DNA of 64,000 nt. Origin: Pseudo-nitzschia pungens (lineage: Eukaryota > Bacillariophyta > Bacillariophyceae > Bacillariales > Bacillariaceae). How positions within the stretch are numbered: the first letter of the stretch is position 1; each line of letters begins with the position of its first letter. The translations under genes and the position numbers were made by a program. Where the stretch lies: assembly GCA_037355855.1 (NCBI GenBank), contig CM074762.1:5704001-5768000 (forward strand). The letters are read 5' to 3'. The notes under the pieces were generated by a model. The model searched no databases and was not told where the DNA came from. It saw only the letters and a list, made by a program, of their open reading frames with translations. Shown here piece by piece: positions 9,127 to 19,258 of this stretch.

Positions 9127-12100
9127 TTATTTGGTCATGAATTCGTTGATGAGGCTATGGAAGGCTGTTTGAGGAAGAGGCTTTGTGAGGATGTCTGCAT
9201 AGTTGTCTTCTGATCGGATATGGTTTACAGAGATCACTTTGCCTGCTTGGTGTTGTCTCACGAAATGGTATGCCAATGCAATGGACTTCTTGTTCAATGA
9301 GCTCGCAGGGTTGGTCGAGTTTAGGACCACACTCTTGTTATCCACATAGATATCAGCCGGTTTAGTTACGACAACTCCCATGGATCTCAAATGGTATCTC
9401 AATCTGATGGCGAGGGCCACTGCATCCTTCAAGGCTGTGAACTCTGCGCCAAAAGTACTGGTATGAACTGAGGTTTGTCTTTTAGATTTCCAATATACTG
9501 GAGTGGAACCAACAAACGCAAGGAGCCCTGTAATACTTCTTCCAGTTACCAAATCGTGTGCATGATCACTGTCACAAAAGATGGTGATCTGTAGTTCTTT
9601 GACTTTTGGAATGGGGAACATCGGATCCAGCTCTTCCTTGTAGTATTTATATTGATGGGTAAAGTCTTCCATTCTCGTAGGTTCTTCGTCTATGGTAGTT
9701 CTTGGGGGCCTTGCATCAATTACCAATCCTTTATGCTTGTATTTCTTCAGGTAACCCAATATATATCTTGCCATTTCAAGATGATTCTTCCTTGGACTTG
9801 CTGAGAACCTCGAAAGTGATGACACCGCATACCCTATATCGATCCTACCGGTCAAAATCACCCATTGGCACAAACCAATGATATGCTGGAATTCCTTGTG
9901 TCCTGCCGGATCTAAAAACTCTGAGGTATCTTCCTCAGGTCTGCATTTTGTTGGCATAGGAATTGGATTCTTATGAAGTGTGAGTCCATGCTTGATTTCA
10001 TACTTTCGAAGGACTTCTGTAATGTATGAACCAGAATTCAAGAGAATCCTTCCATCTTTGATTTTCCGGACGCTGGTACCAAGATAATACTTCGGCTCCT
10101 TCTCGATATTCCTCAGGGCAAACTCCTGTTCAATTAGGGAAATCCAATCTTGGGGTTTCTTTGCAACCACAATCAAATCGTCCACGTGGGTTGCAATATA
10201 GCAGTATCCTTCACCTTCTGGCTCCTGTCTCATCCATAGGTCAGGGTCAGCGCGAGAGGGTCTGAATCCTAAGCCTGCAAGTGTATCGGCAAAGAAATCC
10301 ATGTAGGCTCTGCTGCTTCCAGCCAGTCCGTATAAGGCTCGTTGTATTTCTACTTTGCTTCCTTTATTCTCACCAAATACATCGTCTGCCCAACACCACA
10401 CTTTCTCTTGGTTCGGAGCAGTAGGAAATGCGTTGCCTACATCAGCTGTCATGAGGTCCAATTTCTGGTGCTGTGCAATAAGGAATAACAGGAACACTGA
10501 GAGACTGTCCACTTGACTTGAGTATGTATTGACGTTGCTGGAATCAACCAAATGCCCTCCTGCAACAAGACGCGATTTGTATCTTCTATCTTCACTTTTG
10601 ACATCCCATATCATTTTCAGCTTAGCTTCTTGCCAACCTTCAGATGCAGGGAACTCAGTATCCGGGTGGTGGAATTTGAAACATTTTAGTCTCTCCAGGT
10701 TCTGCATCTCTTTCTCAATGCTTTCTTGCCACTTTCTGTTGCCTGCTTCCAAATCGAACTGGACACACTGATGGTATGTGTCTGGGATCTTGATACCAAA
10801 TTTCTCTCGTTGTTTCTTTCCTGCAATTCTTTGGTTCCGGGATAACAGCCTTTTCTTCTTCTTGCTAGGGTTCTGGATGGATCTCCGGAGTTTCTTTGGG
10901 AGCCTAACTTGGTGCTGATGGGATGCAACTGATCTGATCCTTCTGAGTCGTCTCACGATATTACTGTTCTCTTTCAAAACCGAATCAGCCCATGTCCCCA
11001 ATGGACCGCTCGCTCTCCTGCTGCTGTTCTCCACGATGTACATCTTGATATATTTGGCACAAGCAACTGGTTGGTCCTTTTGTAGAACAGTGAGTGGAAT
11101 ATCCATAACAACCGTACCAACATCTGTAACAAACTGAGCCTTGAAAATCAACATGCCTTCTTTCCAATGGTGATTCAAGATCTTTCTGAATTCACTGGTC
11201 AAGTTTTGATCGGTGCTTTCCAGGATATCCAAATGGGATTCTGCGTTGTTGGTGCAATCAAGGTCTTTTGGTAAGGCTTCTTCTTCATCAAGTTCGGTAT
11301 CCTCTTCACCGGCGATATCTGCATCCAAATCGTCTTGGTCTTCCGGTTCATCTTGGGTATCATCTTGGGCATCATCATCCTTGGTTTCTAAATTCTGTTG
11401 GAGAAAATCCTCTAAAGTGCTCGTAGAGTGTTCAATCCCATTCGAATCAGCTGCAAATTCCTCCCCTGAAACCAAGATGGGGACCTCATCAGTGCTTTCA
11501 ATAATAGTGCGTTCCTTCTCAGCAACAGTCAACTCAAACTTGGACGCATTGGGGTCGTCCATGAAGGTTTCCTTTGTAGTTCCAATATTCTCCCTCCGGG
11601 TTCGTACAACAGATCTCATGAGGATCTGTCGCTTGGTCTTCTTAGTATCTGGTTCAGTCAAAATATAGTAGGTCATTGCGTCTCCACAAGAATCTGCAAA
11701 TGCCAAAAATCTCCCCTTTAACATGCTTTCTTTTGGTGTTTTATTCTGAGGTTGATAATACCAGATGGGCTCATAGAAATGGAAGCGCAGGTGTGAGATA
11801 TCAGGAGTCCAGCCATTCGAAACTTCAGACGGGGTTTTCCAATTCAAAGATGCACGGGAACACACATTATTCACTTGGCAAACCCATTTGGCACACCAAT
11901 GAGCCAAGGATTTAGGAGCTTTGAACATTGCCAGACAGTTGGAAATCATCTTGCTAAGTCTCCCCCATTCGGGTTCAGCCGGATTTTGATGTGGGTGATA
12001 TGGTTGGCTTGTCCTGGATCTGGTGGCAACTCTAGCTTCCCTCAACACTTCACTCCACTTCACCCCTGTCTCAGCTTGCGCATTGTCACTGATCATTGTA

Positions 12101-14790
12101 TCTGGAGCACCATGCTCTCTGAGATAATCCTTCAAGGCAGTGGTACATTGGGACACTTGTTTTAGTGGGTGAAAAGACCACTTCTTGGACTTCACTCCAG
12201 AGAAAAACTGACCACCATTATGGCCTTGACTGGTTTTTTCAGAGAAAAAGGTGTAGTCAGTGGCAACTGATTCATTCTGTCTGGGGTAATGAAAGCCTCT
12301 AAAACGCTTCCTGTAGTGCTTCCTGGGGATGTCCCTGTTCTCTTCTTCAATCTCTGTATAGAATTGGGTTGTATTTTCCAAAGTCTTCTTTACCACCCTC
12401 TCAGGGAGCATTGCCATTCTCTTCCTTAGTTCCAGCATGGGTAGTTGGCCGAAACTGAACTTCTGGAAATTCCTCTTTCGTCTAAGCATGGGATATTCCC
12501 TGAGATCCGGTGGCGCTGGGGAATTTAGCTCAAATAACTCCAAAGACTCCAGGTCTCCCTCCGTTGGTTTAGACAGTTTGAAAAACACTTTTTCTTCATC
12601 ATGCCAAAAGGGTAAAAATGTATCCCCAATCTTGATTCCACAGTCTGGGTATTGGGGTTGGACCCCAACTCTCACTCCATGATCCCCCATGTCAATGGAC
12701 GTTAACAGCGACTCCCCTTCAGTGCTGTCTCTGTCTTCCGCAATATAGGTTGCATAATGGACAAGCAATAGAACCGGATCCTCTCTTCCCGGAATTGTTG
12801 CTTTAGTTACTGCACTCACCACTGGGTGGCCATCCATCACATCACTTGACATGAAAGGCTTTACTGCTGAAGTCAATCCTGTCTCTCCTCCAACTTTAAT
12901 CCAGGCTTTTTCTGTCACTGTGGGTCTGTTCCCACCTCCACTATCCATGATTGCAATATTCTCGCCCTTGGAAATTTTCATCGGGAAACGTCTGGTCGTC
13001 TTTAGGATGGATCTTTGTTTCAGGCGCTGACTGCGGCGTGGACCAGCAGCTGGAGTATTGGTTGAAACCGCTGGTGGAGATGCTGAGGCCTGTTGCTGCT
13101 CCTCTTGCTGCTGTAACGTCTGCATCTCTTCGTGTTCTTTCCCCTTTTCAACCATATGAAAGCGGATGGCTTTTAAAGGAAGGGACCCAGGGGGGAACAG
13201 TTCAGAGTCGTCGATAGACCCAAAGCTGTGGTCATCGGGAGCATCCGCCGAGTCTGGGGGCACAGGAGGACCACTAGATGGAGGCGCAGGAGGCCCACTC
13301 GGTGGAGGGGGCAGCGCCATGTCCGCAGGCTTCTCCGCTGGTTGCTCAAAAACAGGTTCCGGTGTCGTCGATGGATCCTCACCAGTATCTAATATGATTC
13401 GTCGAACACGGCGTTGTCGGCCCGAATCGCGCGATCGTACGCGCCGGGGAACATCCGTGTTCCCCATCCCGTCGTCTTTAGGCTCACCAATCTGGACTCC
13501 AGCGAGGGGCTTAGGGTATTCATCTGGGCTCATCTTGTGTCTGACGGCAGTATTGTACTCAAGGACGTATTTCTGGTGGTCAGTCTTCAGGTTCCGCCAG
13601 AGGTCGGGGGGAATCCGGAGGATCCCGATAAGGTTTGGATGAATGGTGCCTGGGAGGCGGCCCTGTGGTGGTGAGTCCGATTCAATTGTCCCTTCCACAC
13701 GACGGCGCTTTCCAGAATAATACGTCAGTTCTTGGCGGCGTTTGGCTTCCCCTTGTCTCAGAATCCTATTGCGAAGCGCCACTTTTTCCTCGTTGCGAAG
13801 CTCCATAACAAGGTCCTGGATCTTGAGCCTGGATTTGTTTTGTTCCATGTAACGTCGAATATAATCCAGGGTTTGGTCATGTATATTCCGAATGAATAAT
13901 CCTTTGCCTTCGGATTCATGCATGCCGAATGTCGGGATACGGTTGAGTTCGTAATAGATTAACTCGAATCTGTTGATGTAGTCAGAGATATTGCCGCCTT
14001 CGTAGAGTTTGACGTTTTGCAGCTTGATACGTAGGGTATCTGCGTGGGTCTCCAGCTGTGATTCGTCGTCGTACCAATCCAGGAGTTTCTGCCATGCGCC
14101 GTGTCCATCTGTTCGATGTTGATTGATTTTTGAGTATGCGCTTCCGTTGCAGGTTGCTGATGCTAACGTGGAAAACAGAACGTTGTTCCTGTTTGGATCC
14201 TTATCTGCTTCAATTCTGCTATCCATAACTTTCTGGAACCCTGTACCATATAGGATACTTTCGGCCTCTGCCTTCCATTTCACCCAGTGTAATTCGTTGC
14301 CGTCAAATGGTTTCACATCTCCTACACGTAGCGACTGGAAGCCGTCTCTCTCTTCCTTCTTTTCCAGGGCTTCTTCCTTCTTTTCTAGGGCCTTCTTAAG
14401 TTCCTTTATCTCATTGTCCCTTTCTTCTTTTTCTCTCGTCTCGAGGGCCTTCCTAAGTTCAGCAATCTGGTCATCGCGCTCTTCTTTCTTTTCGAGCGCC
14501 TTCTTCAGCTCTTTAATTTGTTCTTCAAGGTGATTGTTGTTTTTAATCTGTTCTTCGAGGTGATTGTTGTTTTTAATCCGTTGTAGTGCGAACGTCGGGG
14601 TGAACATCCACTTGATCCCCTTCAGCAGAAGAGATCGGTCCCAATAGGAATCATTTTGGTCTGGGTCGGTGTTGTTGAGTACTTTCAGCATTGTATTCGT
14701 ATTCGTATTGGATGTTTCTTCATTGGTATTGGCGGGGGGTGTTTCGACGACGGGTGTTTCTTCGTTCGGTCTTTCGACGACGGGTGTCAT
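9127..14790 (-). CDS. Copia-1 Gag-Pol polyprotein (1887 aa)
   Basis: The frame is open upstream to 14880, but the first true ATG is at 14790. Residues ~70-150 form a strongly charged coiled coil (KELKKALEKKEE repeats), followed by a Gag domain (FDGNELHWVKWKAEAE). Protease: IMDSGGG at ~615. Integrase D-D-E: DYTFF (~844), MISDNAQAETG (~900), PAEPEW (~940). Reverse transcriptase: VGNAFPTAP and THVDDLIVV (~1535). RNase H: FCDSDHAHD (~1738) and YVDNKSVV. Gag and Pol share one frame without a stop, as in many Copia elements. No zinc knuckle is visible in Gag. All catalytic motifs are present and there are no frame breaks, so the element may still be active. Confidence 0.95.
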   Translation of the reverse strand: MTPVVERPNEETPVVETPPANTNEETSNTNTNTMLKVLNNTDPDQNDSYWDRSLLLKGIKWMFTPTFALQRIKNNNHLEEQIKNNNHLEEQIKELKKALEKKEERDDQIAELRKALETREKEERDNEIKELKKALEKKEEALEKKEERDGFQSLRVGDVKPFDGNELHWVKWKAEAESILYGTGFQKVMDSRIEADKDPNRNNVLFSTLASATCNGSAYSKINQHRTDGHGAWQKLLDWYDDESQLETHADTLRIKLQNVKLYEGGNISDYINRFELIYYELNRIPTFGMHESEGKGLFIRNIHDQTLDYIRRYMEQNKSRLKIQDLVMELRNEEKVALRNRILRQGEAKRRQELTYYSGKRRRVEGTIESDSPPQGRLPGTIHPNLIGILRIPPDLWRNLKTDHQKYVLEYNTAVRHKMSPDEYPKPLAGVQIGEPKDDGMGNTDVPRRVRSRDSGRQRRVRRIILDTGEDPSTTPEPVFEQPAEKPADMALPPPPSGPPAPPSSGPPVPPDSADAPDDHSFGSIDDSELFPPGSLPLKAIRFHMVEKGKEHEEMQTLQQQEEQQQASASPPAVSTNTPAAGPRRSQRLKQRSILKTTRRFPMKISKGENIAIMDSGGGNRPTVTEKAWIKVGGETGLTSAVKPFMSSDVMDGHPVVSAVTKATIPGREDPVLLLVHYATYIAEDRDSTEGESLLTSIDMGDHGVRVGVQPQYPDCGIKIGDTFLPFWHDEEKVFFKLSKPTEGDLESLELFELNSPAPPDLREYPMLRRKRNFQKFSFGQLPMLELRKRMAMLPERVVKKTLENTTQFYTEIEEENRDIPRKHYRKRFRGFHYPRQNESVATDYTFFSEKTSQGHNGGQFFSGVKSKKWSFHPLKQVSQCTTALKDYLREHGAPDTMISDNAQAETGVKWSEVLREARVATRSRTSQPYHPHQNPAEPEWGRLSKMISNCLAMFKAPKSLAHWCAKWVCQVNNVCSRASLNWKTPSEVSNGWTPDISHLRFHFYEPIWYYQPQNKTPKESMLKGRFLAFADSCGDAMTYYILTEPDTKKTKRQILMRSVVRTRRENIGTTKETFMDDPNASKFELTVAEKERTIIESTDEVPILVSGEEFAADSNGIEHSTSTLEDFLQQNLETKDDDAQDDTQDEPEDQDDLDADIAGEEDTELDEEEALPKDLDCTNNAESHLDILESTDQNLTSEFRKILNHHWKEGMLIFKAQFVTDVGTVVMDIPLTVLQKDQPVACAKYIKMYIVENSSRRASGPLGTWADSVLKENSNIVRRLRRIRSVASHQHQVRLPKKLRRSIQNPSKKKKRLLSRNQRIAGKKQREKFGIKIPDTYHQCVQFDLEAGNRKWQESIEKEMQNLERLKCFKFHHPDTEFPASEGWQEAKLKMIWDVKSEDRRYKSRLVAGGHLVDSSNVNTYSSQVDSLSVFLLFLIAQHQKLDLMTADVGNAFPTAPNQEKVWCWADDVFGENKGSKVEIQRALYGLAGSSRAYMDFFADTLAGLGFRPSRADPDLWMRQEPEGEGYCYIATHVDDLIVVAKKPQDWISLIEQEFALRNIEKEPKYYLGTSVRKIKDGRILLNSGSYITEVLRKYEIKHGLTLHKNPIPMPTKCRPEEDTSEFLDPAGHKEFQHIIGLCQWVILTGRIDIGYAVSSLSRFSASPRKNHLEMARYILGYLKKYKHKGLVIDARPPRTTIDEEPTRMEDFTHQYKYYKEELDPMFPIPKVKELQITIFCDSDHAHDLVTGRSITGLLAFVGSTPVYWKSKRQTSVHTSTFGAEFTALKDAVALAIRLRYHLRSMGVVVTKPADIYVDNKSVVLNSTNPASSLNKKSIALAYHFVRQHQAGKVISVNHIRSEDNYADILTKPLPQTAFHSLINEFMTK

Positions 14791-14918
14791 AATTGTTTTA
14801 GGTATGTGAGTGTATTGTATTAACGTAGTTTTCCAGTAAAAACTAAAATCGCGTGTTTCGAATCGTTGAGTATCGAACAACGGGAATGGTAGAGTATTGT
14901 CAAACTGCGACTGTTAAT

Positions 14919-15371
14919 CAACAAGTTGTTTAACTGGAATTATGAGCTTAGTGTTCTATCTAGCGAATCATGTGTTTTCTGTGTTAACACTCGATCGGTC
15001 TGTGTAGACTGTGTGTTAGCGATTGGATTGGTTAGCGATGATCGCTTAACACTTGATCAACGATCTCGTGCTCGCATGACTCGCTGAGCTCGTATGTATT
15101 CGTTCTTATGTATTTGTATGTGTTTGCTCTGTTTATTCAGTGATGTATAGTTTTGCATGGTCTTAAGCATGGTCACGGGCATATATGTACGTGACTCCAT
15201 GGGCGTGGTTGGAGCAGTGCTCAATACAATTCCACGTGTAAGATTCCAGCATACTCGTGGTCGGAGCAGATATAGTGCTCAGTACGATTCCACGTGTAGT
15301 AGCTTGCAATCGCGCGGTTTTATGCGCAGTTTCTGTTTCTTATACTTAACAACCCTGTTACTGCGTTGTTA
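14919..15371 (-). repeat. Copia-1 5' LTR (promoter side)
   Basis: The upstream LTR for the minus-strand ORF, so it should contain the element's promoter. The ATG of gag-pol (14790) lies ~130 bp inside. A primer-binding site should start at ~14918, but I could not match it confidently to a tRNA. Confidence 0.92.
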
Positions 15372-15376
15372 GTGCT

Positions 15377-15708
15377 CACAATCCAGCCAGTAGAAGTTTT
15401 GGAGAATATTCTGTTGGTGGATAAAGACAAAAACCAAGGCCAAAGAGAAGCTCTCTGGGGAGAGAGCCAATGCCCAGTGAAAAAAAGGAGCCAATGCCCT
15501 AGCTGCAGGGGGTGGGCAAGGGGGAAGAAAACAGGTCTGAAGAGCCTTGACCCATATGCGCTGAGCTGCTGGAGGCCAAGGTGGGGGGGGACATCTAGGC
15601 CAGTCAAGATGATCTCTCAAGTGGTTGGAGGATGTCAGCTGGAAAGCCATGGGGGTAAGCCTTGTCCCATCTGGAGTACAAATATCAGCAAGGGAAATAG
15701 CCTTGGCG
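15377..15708 (-). pseudogene. LINE ORF2, piece upstream of the Copia insertion
   Basis: The frame containing LDVPPHLGLQQLSAYG and ALWPWFLSL... ends at TGWIVS at the Copia junction and continues at 8564. The LWPWF-type block is the end of the reverse-transcriptase/connection region in this family. An overlapping minus ORF in another frame fuses Crypton sequence to this DNA and is an artefact of the insertion. Confidence 0.7.
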
Positions 15709-16508
15709 ATTTTCATGATCAAGATTTGGCAGGGATGGACACCTTCGTCAAGTTTAAGAATATTGCACAGATCAGACAGTTCACACTTGAATAAAGACTC
15801 GCCGCGTAGCACACCTGCATGGGTCATAAGGAAACAGTATCGATCTCGCAACAAAGCAATGGAATAATACTCTCTGTAACAATTCTTCGCAAACAAGTAA
15901 CTTTCAATCCTCTCGATGTTCTGAACGTTCATGCATGGCGACAGCATGTGATCTATCTTCTCCTCGTATCGTACCTTCTGGATTTTTTTCTTTCGTCCTT
16001 GCACCACACGAAGCAACTGGTTGACTCTTTCGGATCGAATATGTTGATTAAGAAGATTGTTGGCGTTTTGACTTCGCTGATGTTCCAACAGTTTTAAGAC
16101 TGCGCATAATGCGTGGTTGACAACATCGTATCCTACGGGGTTTACAGCGTCATCGTTGTTTATAAGGGACTTAGTGTTGTATTTCAACATGACGGCGTTG
16201 AAATCGTTGACGTCAAAAAACTGTTGTACTCCGTCGTTGTTGTTCTTCTTTCGGCCCCTTGCCTGTTGCCCCCGATAGGCGTGGTAGAAAACAAAGTCGA
16301 ACGCCTTTTCCTCTGTTACCATTTGTGGATAATCCAGGGAACCAAATACAACATTACAATACTCTTTGAATTCTTCCACGTATCCCTTGTAGGCAAGCTT
16401 TGTATTCTCTGGAATACCATCTTGTTCGTCGTCATGCTGGACTTGTCTTGTTGCTTGGGCAAATAAACCACTCGTTGCTTGGGCAAATAAACCACTCGTG
16501 TAAGACAT
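15709..16508 (-). pseudogene. Crypton tyrosine recombinase, N-terminal half
   Basis: Starts at ATG 16508 with a perfect in-frame octapeptide duplication (SGLFAQAT twice, a 24-bp tandem repeat). It continues with NTKLAYKGYVEEFKEYC and VTEEKAFDFV, the N-terminal core-binding fold of Crypton recombinases. HAGVLRGES at ~15800 holds the first catalytic Arg. It runs to CQILIMKIA at the LINE junction and resumes at 6471. Upstream lies a CGAAACGCC/CAACAAAACGCC leader. The half is open, but the gene is inactivated by insertions and by downstream stops. Confidence 0.8.
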
Positions 16509-16990
16509 GTTGCTTGCTTGTAATAGCGTTTTGTTGTTTCGGCGTTTGGTTGTTTCGGACTTTCGTTCTGTTTCACTGTTTCATTGCGGCGTTTTGTTGC
16601 GGCGTTTTGTTGCGGCGTTTTGTTGCGGCGTTTTGTTGCAGCGTTTTGTTGCGGCGTTTTGTTGTGGCGTTTCGTTGCTTGTTGTTTGCTTGTTTTCTTT
16701 TATTTCTCTCTTCTTTGTTGGATGTTTTCTTGCTGGAGACAAAGGGTGATGGGTGTTTTATTTGCTGTACTTGCTGTGGTTGTTGCGGCGTTTCGTTGTG
16801 TGATTGTCTTGTGTTGCGGTGTTTCAAATCTAAATTTATGTGTTTCTTTTCTTTTCGAACGTCTCACACTTTGGTTTGTTTTTTGTGCTGTCAGTTGCTC
16901 ATTTGTTTTTTGTATTGTCGCGTTCTCACGCATTCCTTCTTTGTGTCACTGCGCGCATTGTGAGTGTTTGCTCTGTTTGTCTCGTAGCAA
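16509..16990 (-). repeat. Crypton 5' leader: CAACAAAACGCCG low-complexity tract
   Basis: On the minus strand, AAACACATAAATTTAGATT (about 16828-16847) precedes AAC/CGC-rich repeats. These include about eight 15-bp units of CAACAAAACGCCG type at 16575-16680, ending just before the recombinase ATG. ORFs across it are compositional. Its opening motif matches 2123 and 4760. Confidence 0.55.
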
Positions 16991-17601
16991 AGCTACGCTG
17001 ATAAGGTATTAAATAACTCAAGTTATTGTTTCTACTGTTATGAATCACGCGGTTATTAATACTACTAATATTAAGTGCGCGCATATATTATCTGATAATC
17101 TTCCCAAATTATCTGATACGGAGCGGTTTTTGGTAAATACTACCTCTGGTCCGAAATACTGGACCGATGACTTTTTTGTATGCGTTCCTACTAAATACTG
17201 TATCATCCAGCGTAGAAATACGTAGAATTTGTACCACAAACACGAATTATTTCAAACTTTAAAAATTTGATCAATCCGATTAGATTTATAGATCCAGATT
17301 AGATCCATGCGAGCAAAAAGAGGTGCACATGAACAAAAGCACGTGTTTTTTACACGAAACGAAAAGCACGAAGCGCGATCGAAAAAAAAAAGACAAAAAC
17401 TCCTTTTTAGCATGCGTTGGATCCCCTGTAGACCTAATCAATGCAAATGGGACACACCACCCGGGCACTAAAATGGGTCTCTTTGGAACACAAATGAAAG
17501 TACAAGAACTCTCTTAATGTTTCTAACACATAGCAGTCTCTTACAAAAGCTCAGTGTCTCAGCTTCTCAAAGAAAGTTCTCAGACTCTCAAATGCCAGGT
17601 G
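16991..17601. other. Non-coding region containing one arm of a 31-bp inverted repeat (17138-17168)
   Basis: No convincing gene. Bases 17138-17168 (core GGTCCGAAATACTGGACC, itself a near-palindrome) are repeated exactly in inverse orientation at 24666-24696, outside both ends of the repeat island. The short ORFs at 17040 and 17323 have no recognisable features. Confidence 0.5.
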
Positions 17602-18101
17602 CGTCCGAAAACTGTTTCGCGACCCCTCCCAAGAATTTATTTAGGGGGGTCGCGATTTATTCCTGGCTCATTTTGACGTAGCTCGATTCCTAGCTCTCTC
17701 CCGATTCGCAACCCCCAATCGCGACCCAGTTACTACCTCAATTACGAGAAAAAACAATAAAAAAAAAAAAATTCAAACTCGACCCAAATTTTTTTTCAAT
17801 CTGACTCATTATTACCGACCCTACCATCATTATATATTATGAGACTGTTGCAGAAATTCACTCCCAAAAATTGATTTCTCATCCCGACACAAAGTATTTC
17901 CCATCACACCCCTCAAGAAATTCATCACAAAAATCACAATTATTACCCGAAGCCCAGGAATCGCGACCCCCATGAAAAAAAATTTTGAAACACTATGAAG
18001 CAAAATATGAGTCTTTCTTTTGATAAATATTGATATTACTCTAATAATTGTTTATTCTCTGTTCAATTTTCTCACACACGCACACACAAATTTTGGTTCG
18101 T

Positions 18102-18415
18102 TAAAAGAAGTCGTCGTCCTTGAAATCGTCGTCGCTCTTCGTTTCGATCGTCCTCGTCTTCGTCGTCCTTGAAGTCTTCGTTGCTTCTCGCTTCGATCGT
18201 CTTCGTCCTCCCTGAAGTCGTCGTTGCTCTTCGCTCCAAATTGCCTTCCTCTTCGTCGTCCTCCCTGAAATCGTCGTCCTCTCTGAAATTGTCGTTGCTC
18301 TTCGCTTCGATTGGCTTCGTCGTCCTCTCTGAAATCGTCGTTGCTCTTCGCTTCGATCGTCTTCGTCGTCCTTGAAATCGTCGTTGCTCTTTGCTCCGAT
18401 CGTCTTCGTCCTCAT
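18102..18415 (-). repeat. ~36-39-bp tandem array (GACGATCGAAGCGAAGAGCA type), inverted relative to 21720
   Basis: Degenerate units read on the minus strand as GAAGAGCAACGACGATTTCA / AGGACGACGACGATCGAAGC. The array is bracketed by ACACAAATTTTGGTTC at 18087-18102 and 18423-18438. The open frames in it are Arg/Asp/Ser-rich artefacts of period-3 composition. Confidence 0.65.
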
Positions 18416-18439
18416 GCACACCACACAAATTTTGGTTCA

Positions 18440-18960
18440 AACGATTTTTAAATAATGGTCATCGTGATAATTTCATCCATACCGGTATCTGTACTGCCAG
18501 TAAAGGTCTCCTCACATCGCATCATATTTCATCAGTTGCAATCGCATCATTTTGTCAGTTGCGATCCCATCATATTTGTCTTGCGATCGCAATATGTGTC
18601 AGTTGCCCCGTCGCATCATTTTTCAGTTGCCCCGTCGCATTAAAGTTGATTCTTCCCTATCAGTAGCAAGCAGGCAACTCAATGCAGAATTAGAACAATT
18701 GAAATCCATTATCAATACCCCAGATCTTGATGCGGTTTACTCACCGTCGCATTGTATTTCATTTGCCATTGCATCCTATTTCATCAGCAGTTGCAGTCGC
18801 CTCCCTATCAGGAGCAAGCAGGCAAGTCAATGATGCACAGTTAGACGAATCAAAATCCATTATTAATACCTCCTCCAACCTTGATGTGGTTCACTTACCA
18901 TTTCCAGTTGCCGTCTTTCTTGTTCCATTCCGACCCAAAATTATGTGAAGTAAGATTTAC
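18440..18960. repeat. Short CAGTTGC/CATCAT repeats and a ~115-bp direct duplication
   Basis: CAGTTGCGATCGCATCAT-like units occur at 18530-18640. A longer segment (AGCAAGCAGGCAACTCAATG ... GAAATCCATTATCAAT) at ~18662-18780 recurs at ~18812-18915 with ~80% identity by eye. No gene. Confidence 0.5.
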
Positions 18961-19258
18961 GACCGACACATGCATTTTCTGTCATGCATTTATTTGCTGA
19001 GAATTGATTTCTTCTACATGATAGCAGTAGAGTTACTACTACTAGTAGTATGTACCGTACTGAAGTAATAGTAGAAACCAGTAGAAACCTGATGGTGGTA
19101 TTGCGCGCCACCTAAACCACAAAGAGCCAGCCCCGCTGCGCCATAATTTTTGACTATCTCTTATGTACTACTACCTACACACTGCAGTAGTATGTAGCAG
19201 CAGTGTATAACTGTACTACCCTTACAAGCAGCAAGAATAGTACCAGTACCTCAGTGAA
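18961..19258. other. Spacer rich in AGTAGTA/TACTACT words
   Basis: No gene or element boundary recognised between the duplication and the 181-bp satellite. Confidence 0.3.

Larger units (their letters stand above)
8565..15371 (-). mobile_element. Copia-1: intact Ty1/copia LTR retrotransposon
   Basis: Two ~453-bp LTRs (8565-9017, 14919-15371) frame one long gag-pol ORF on the minus strand. By eye the LTRs are identical except for the single innermost terminal base. Termini read TAACAAG...TTGTTA. GTGCT precedes the left LTR (8560-8564) and follows the right LTR (15372-15376): a perfect 5-bp target duplication. A purine-rich tract (AAGGAGGGA on the minus strand) abuts the 3' LTR at ~9018-9027. 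Near-identical LTRs plus an open ORF indicate very recent insertion, and this is the youngest layer of nest A. Confidence 0.93.
6472..15708 (-). mobile_element. 5'-truncated LINE (non-LTR retrotransposon) inserted in the Crypton, itself split by Copia-1
   Basis: The LINE consists of 15377-15708 (5' piece) and 6472-8559 (3' piece); the DNA between is the Copia element plus its duplicated target. ATTTTCATGATCAA flanks it on both sides (6458-6471 and 15709-15722), a 14-bp target duplication typical of target-primed reverse transcription. The minus-strand 3' end is a short TATTATTATT tail. Removing the LINE restores the Crypton frame (LIMKIA then TGKTNG). The 5' end begins inside the reverse-transcriptase ORF, so only its terminal region, RNase H and the C-terminal zinc region remain. 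Confidence 0.85.

Noticed and set aside
15369..16508. Single 379-codon protein as annotated by the open frame
   Set aside because: Its last ~110 codons are LINE DNA read in the wrong frame past the insertion point at 15709-15722; only the first part is Crypton.
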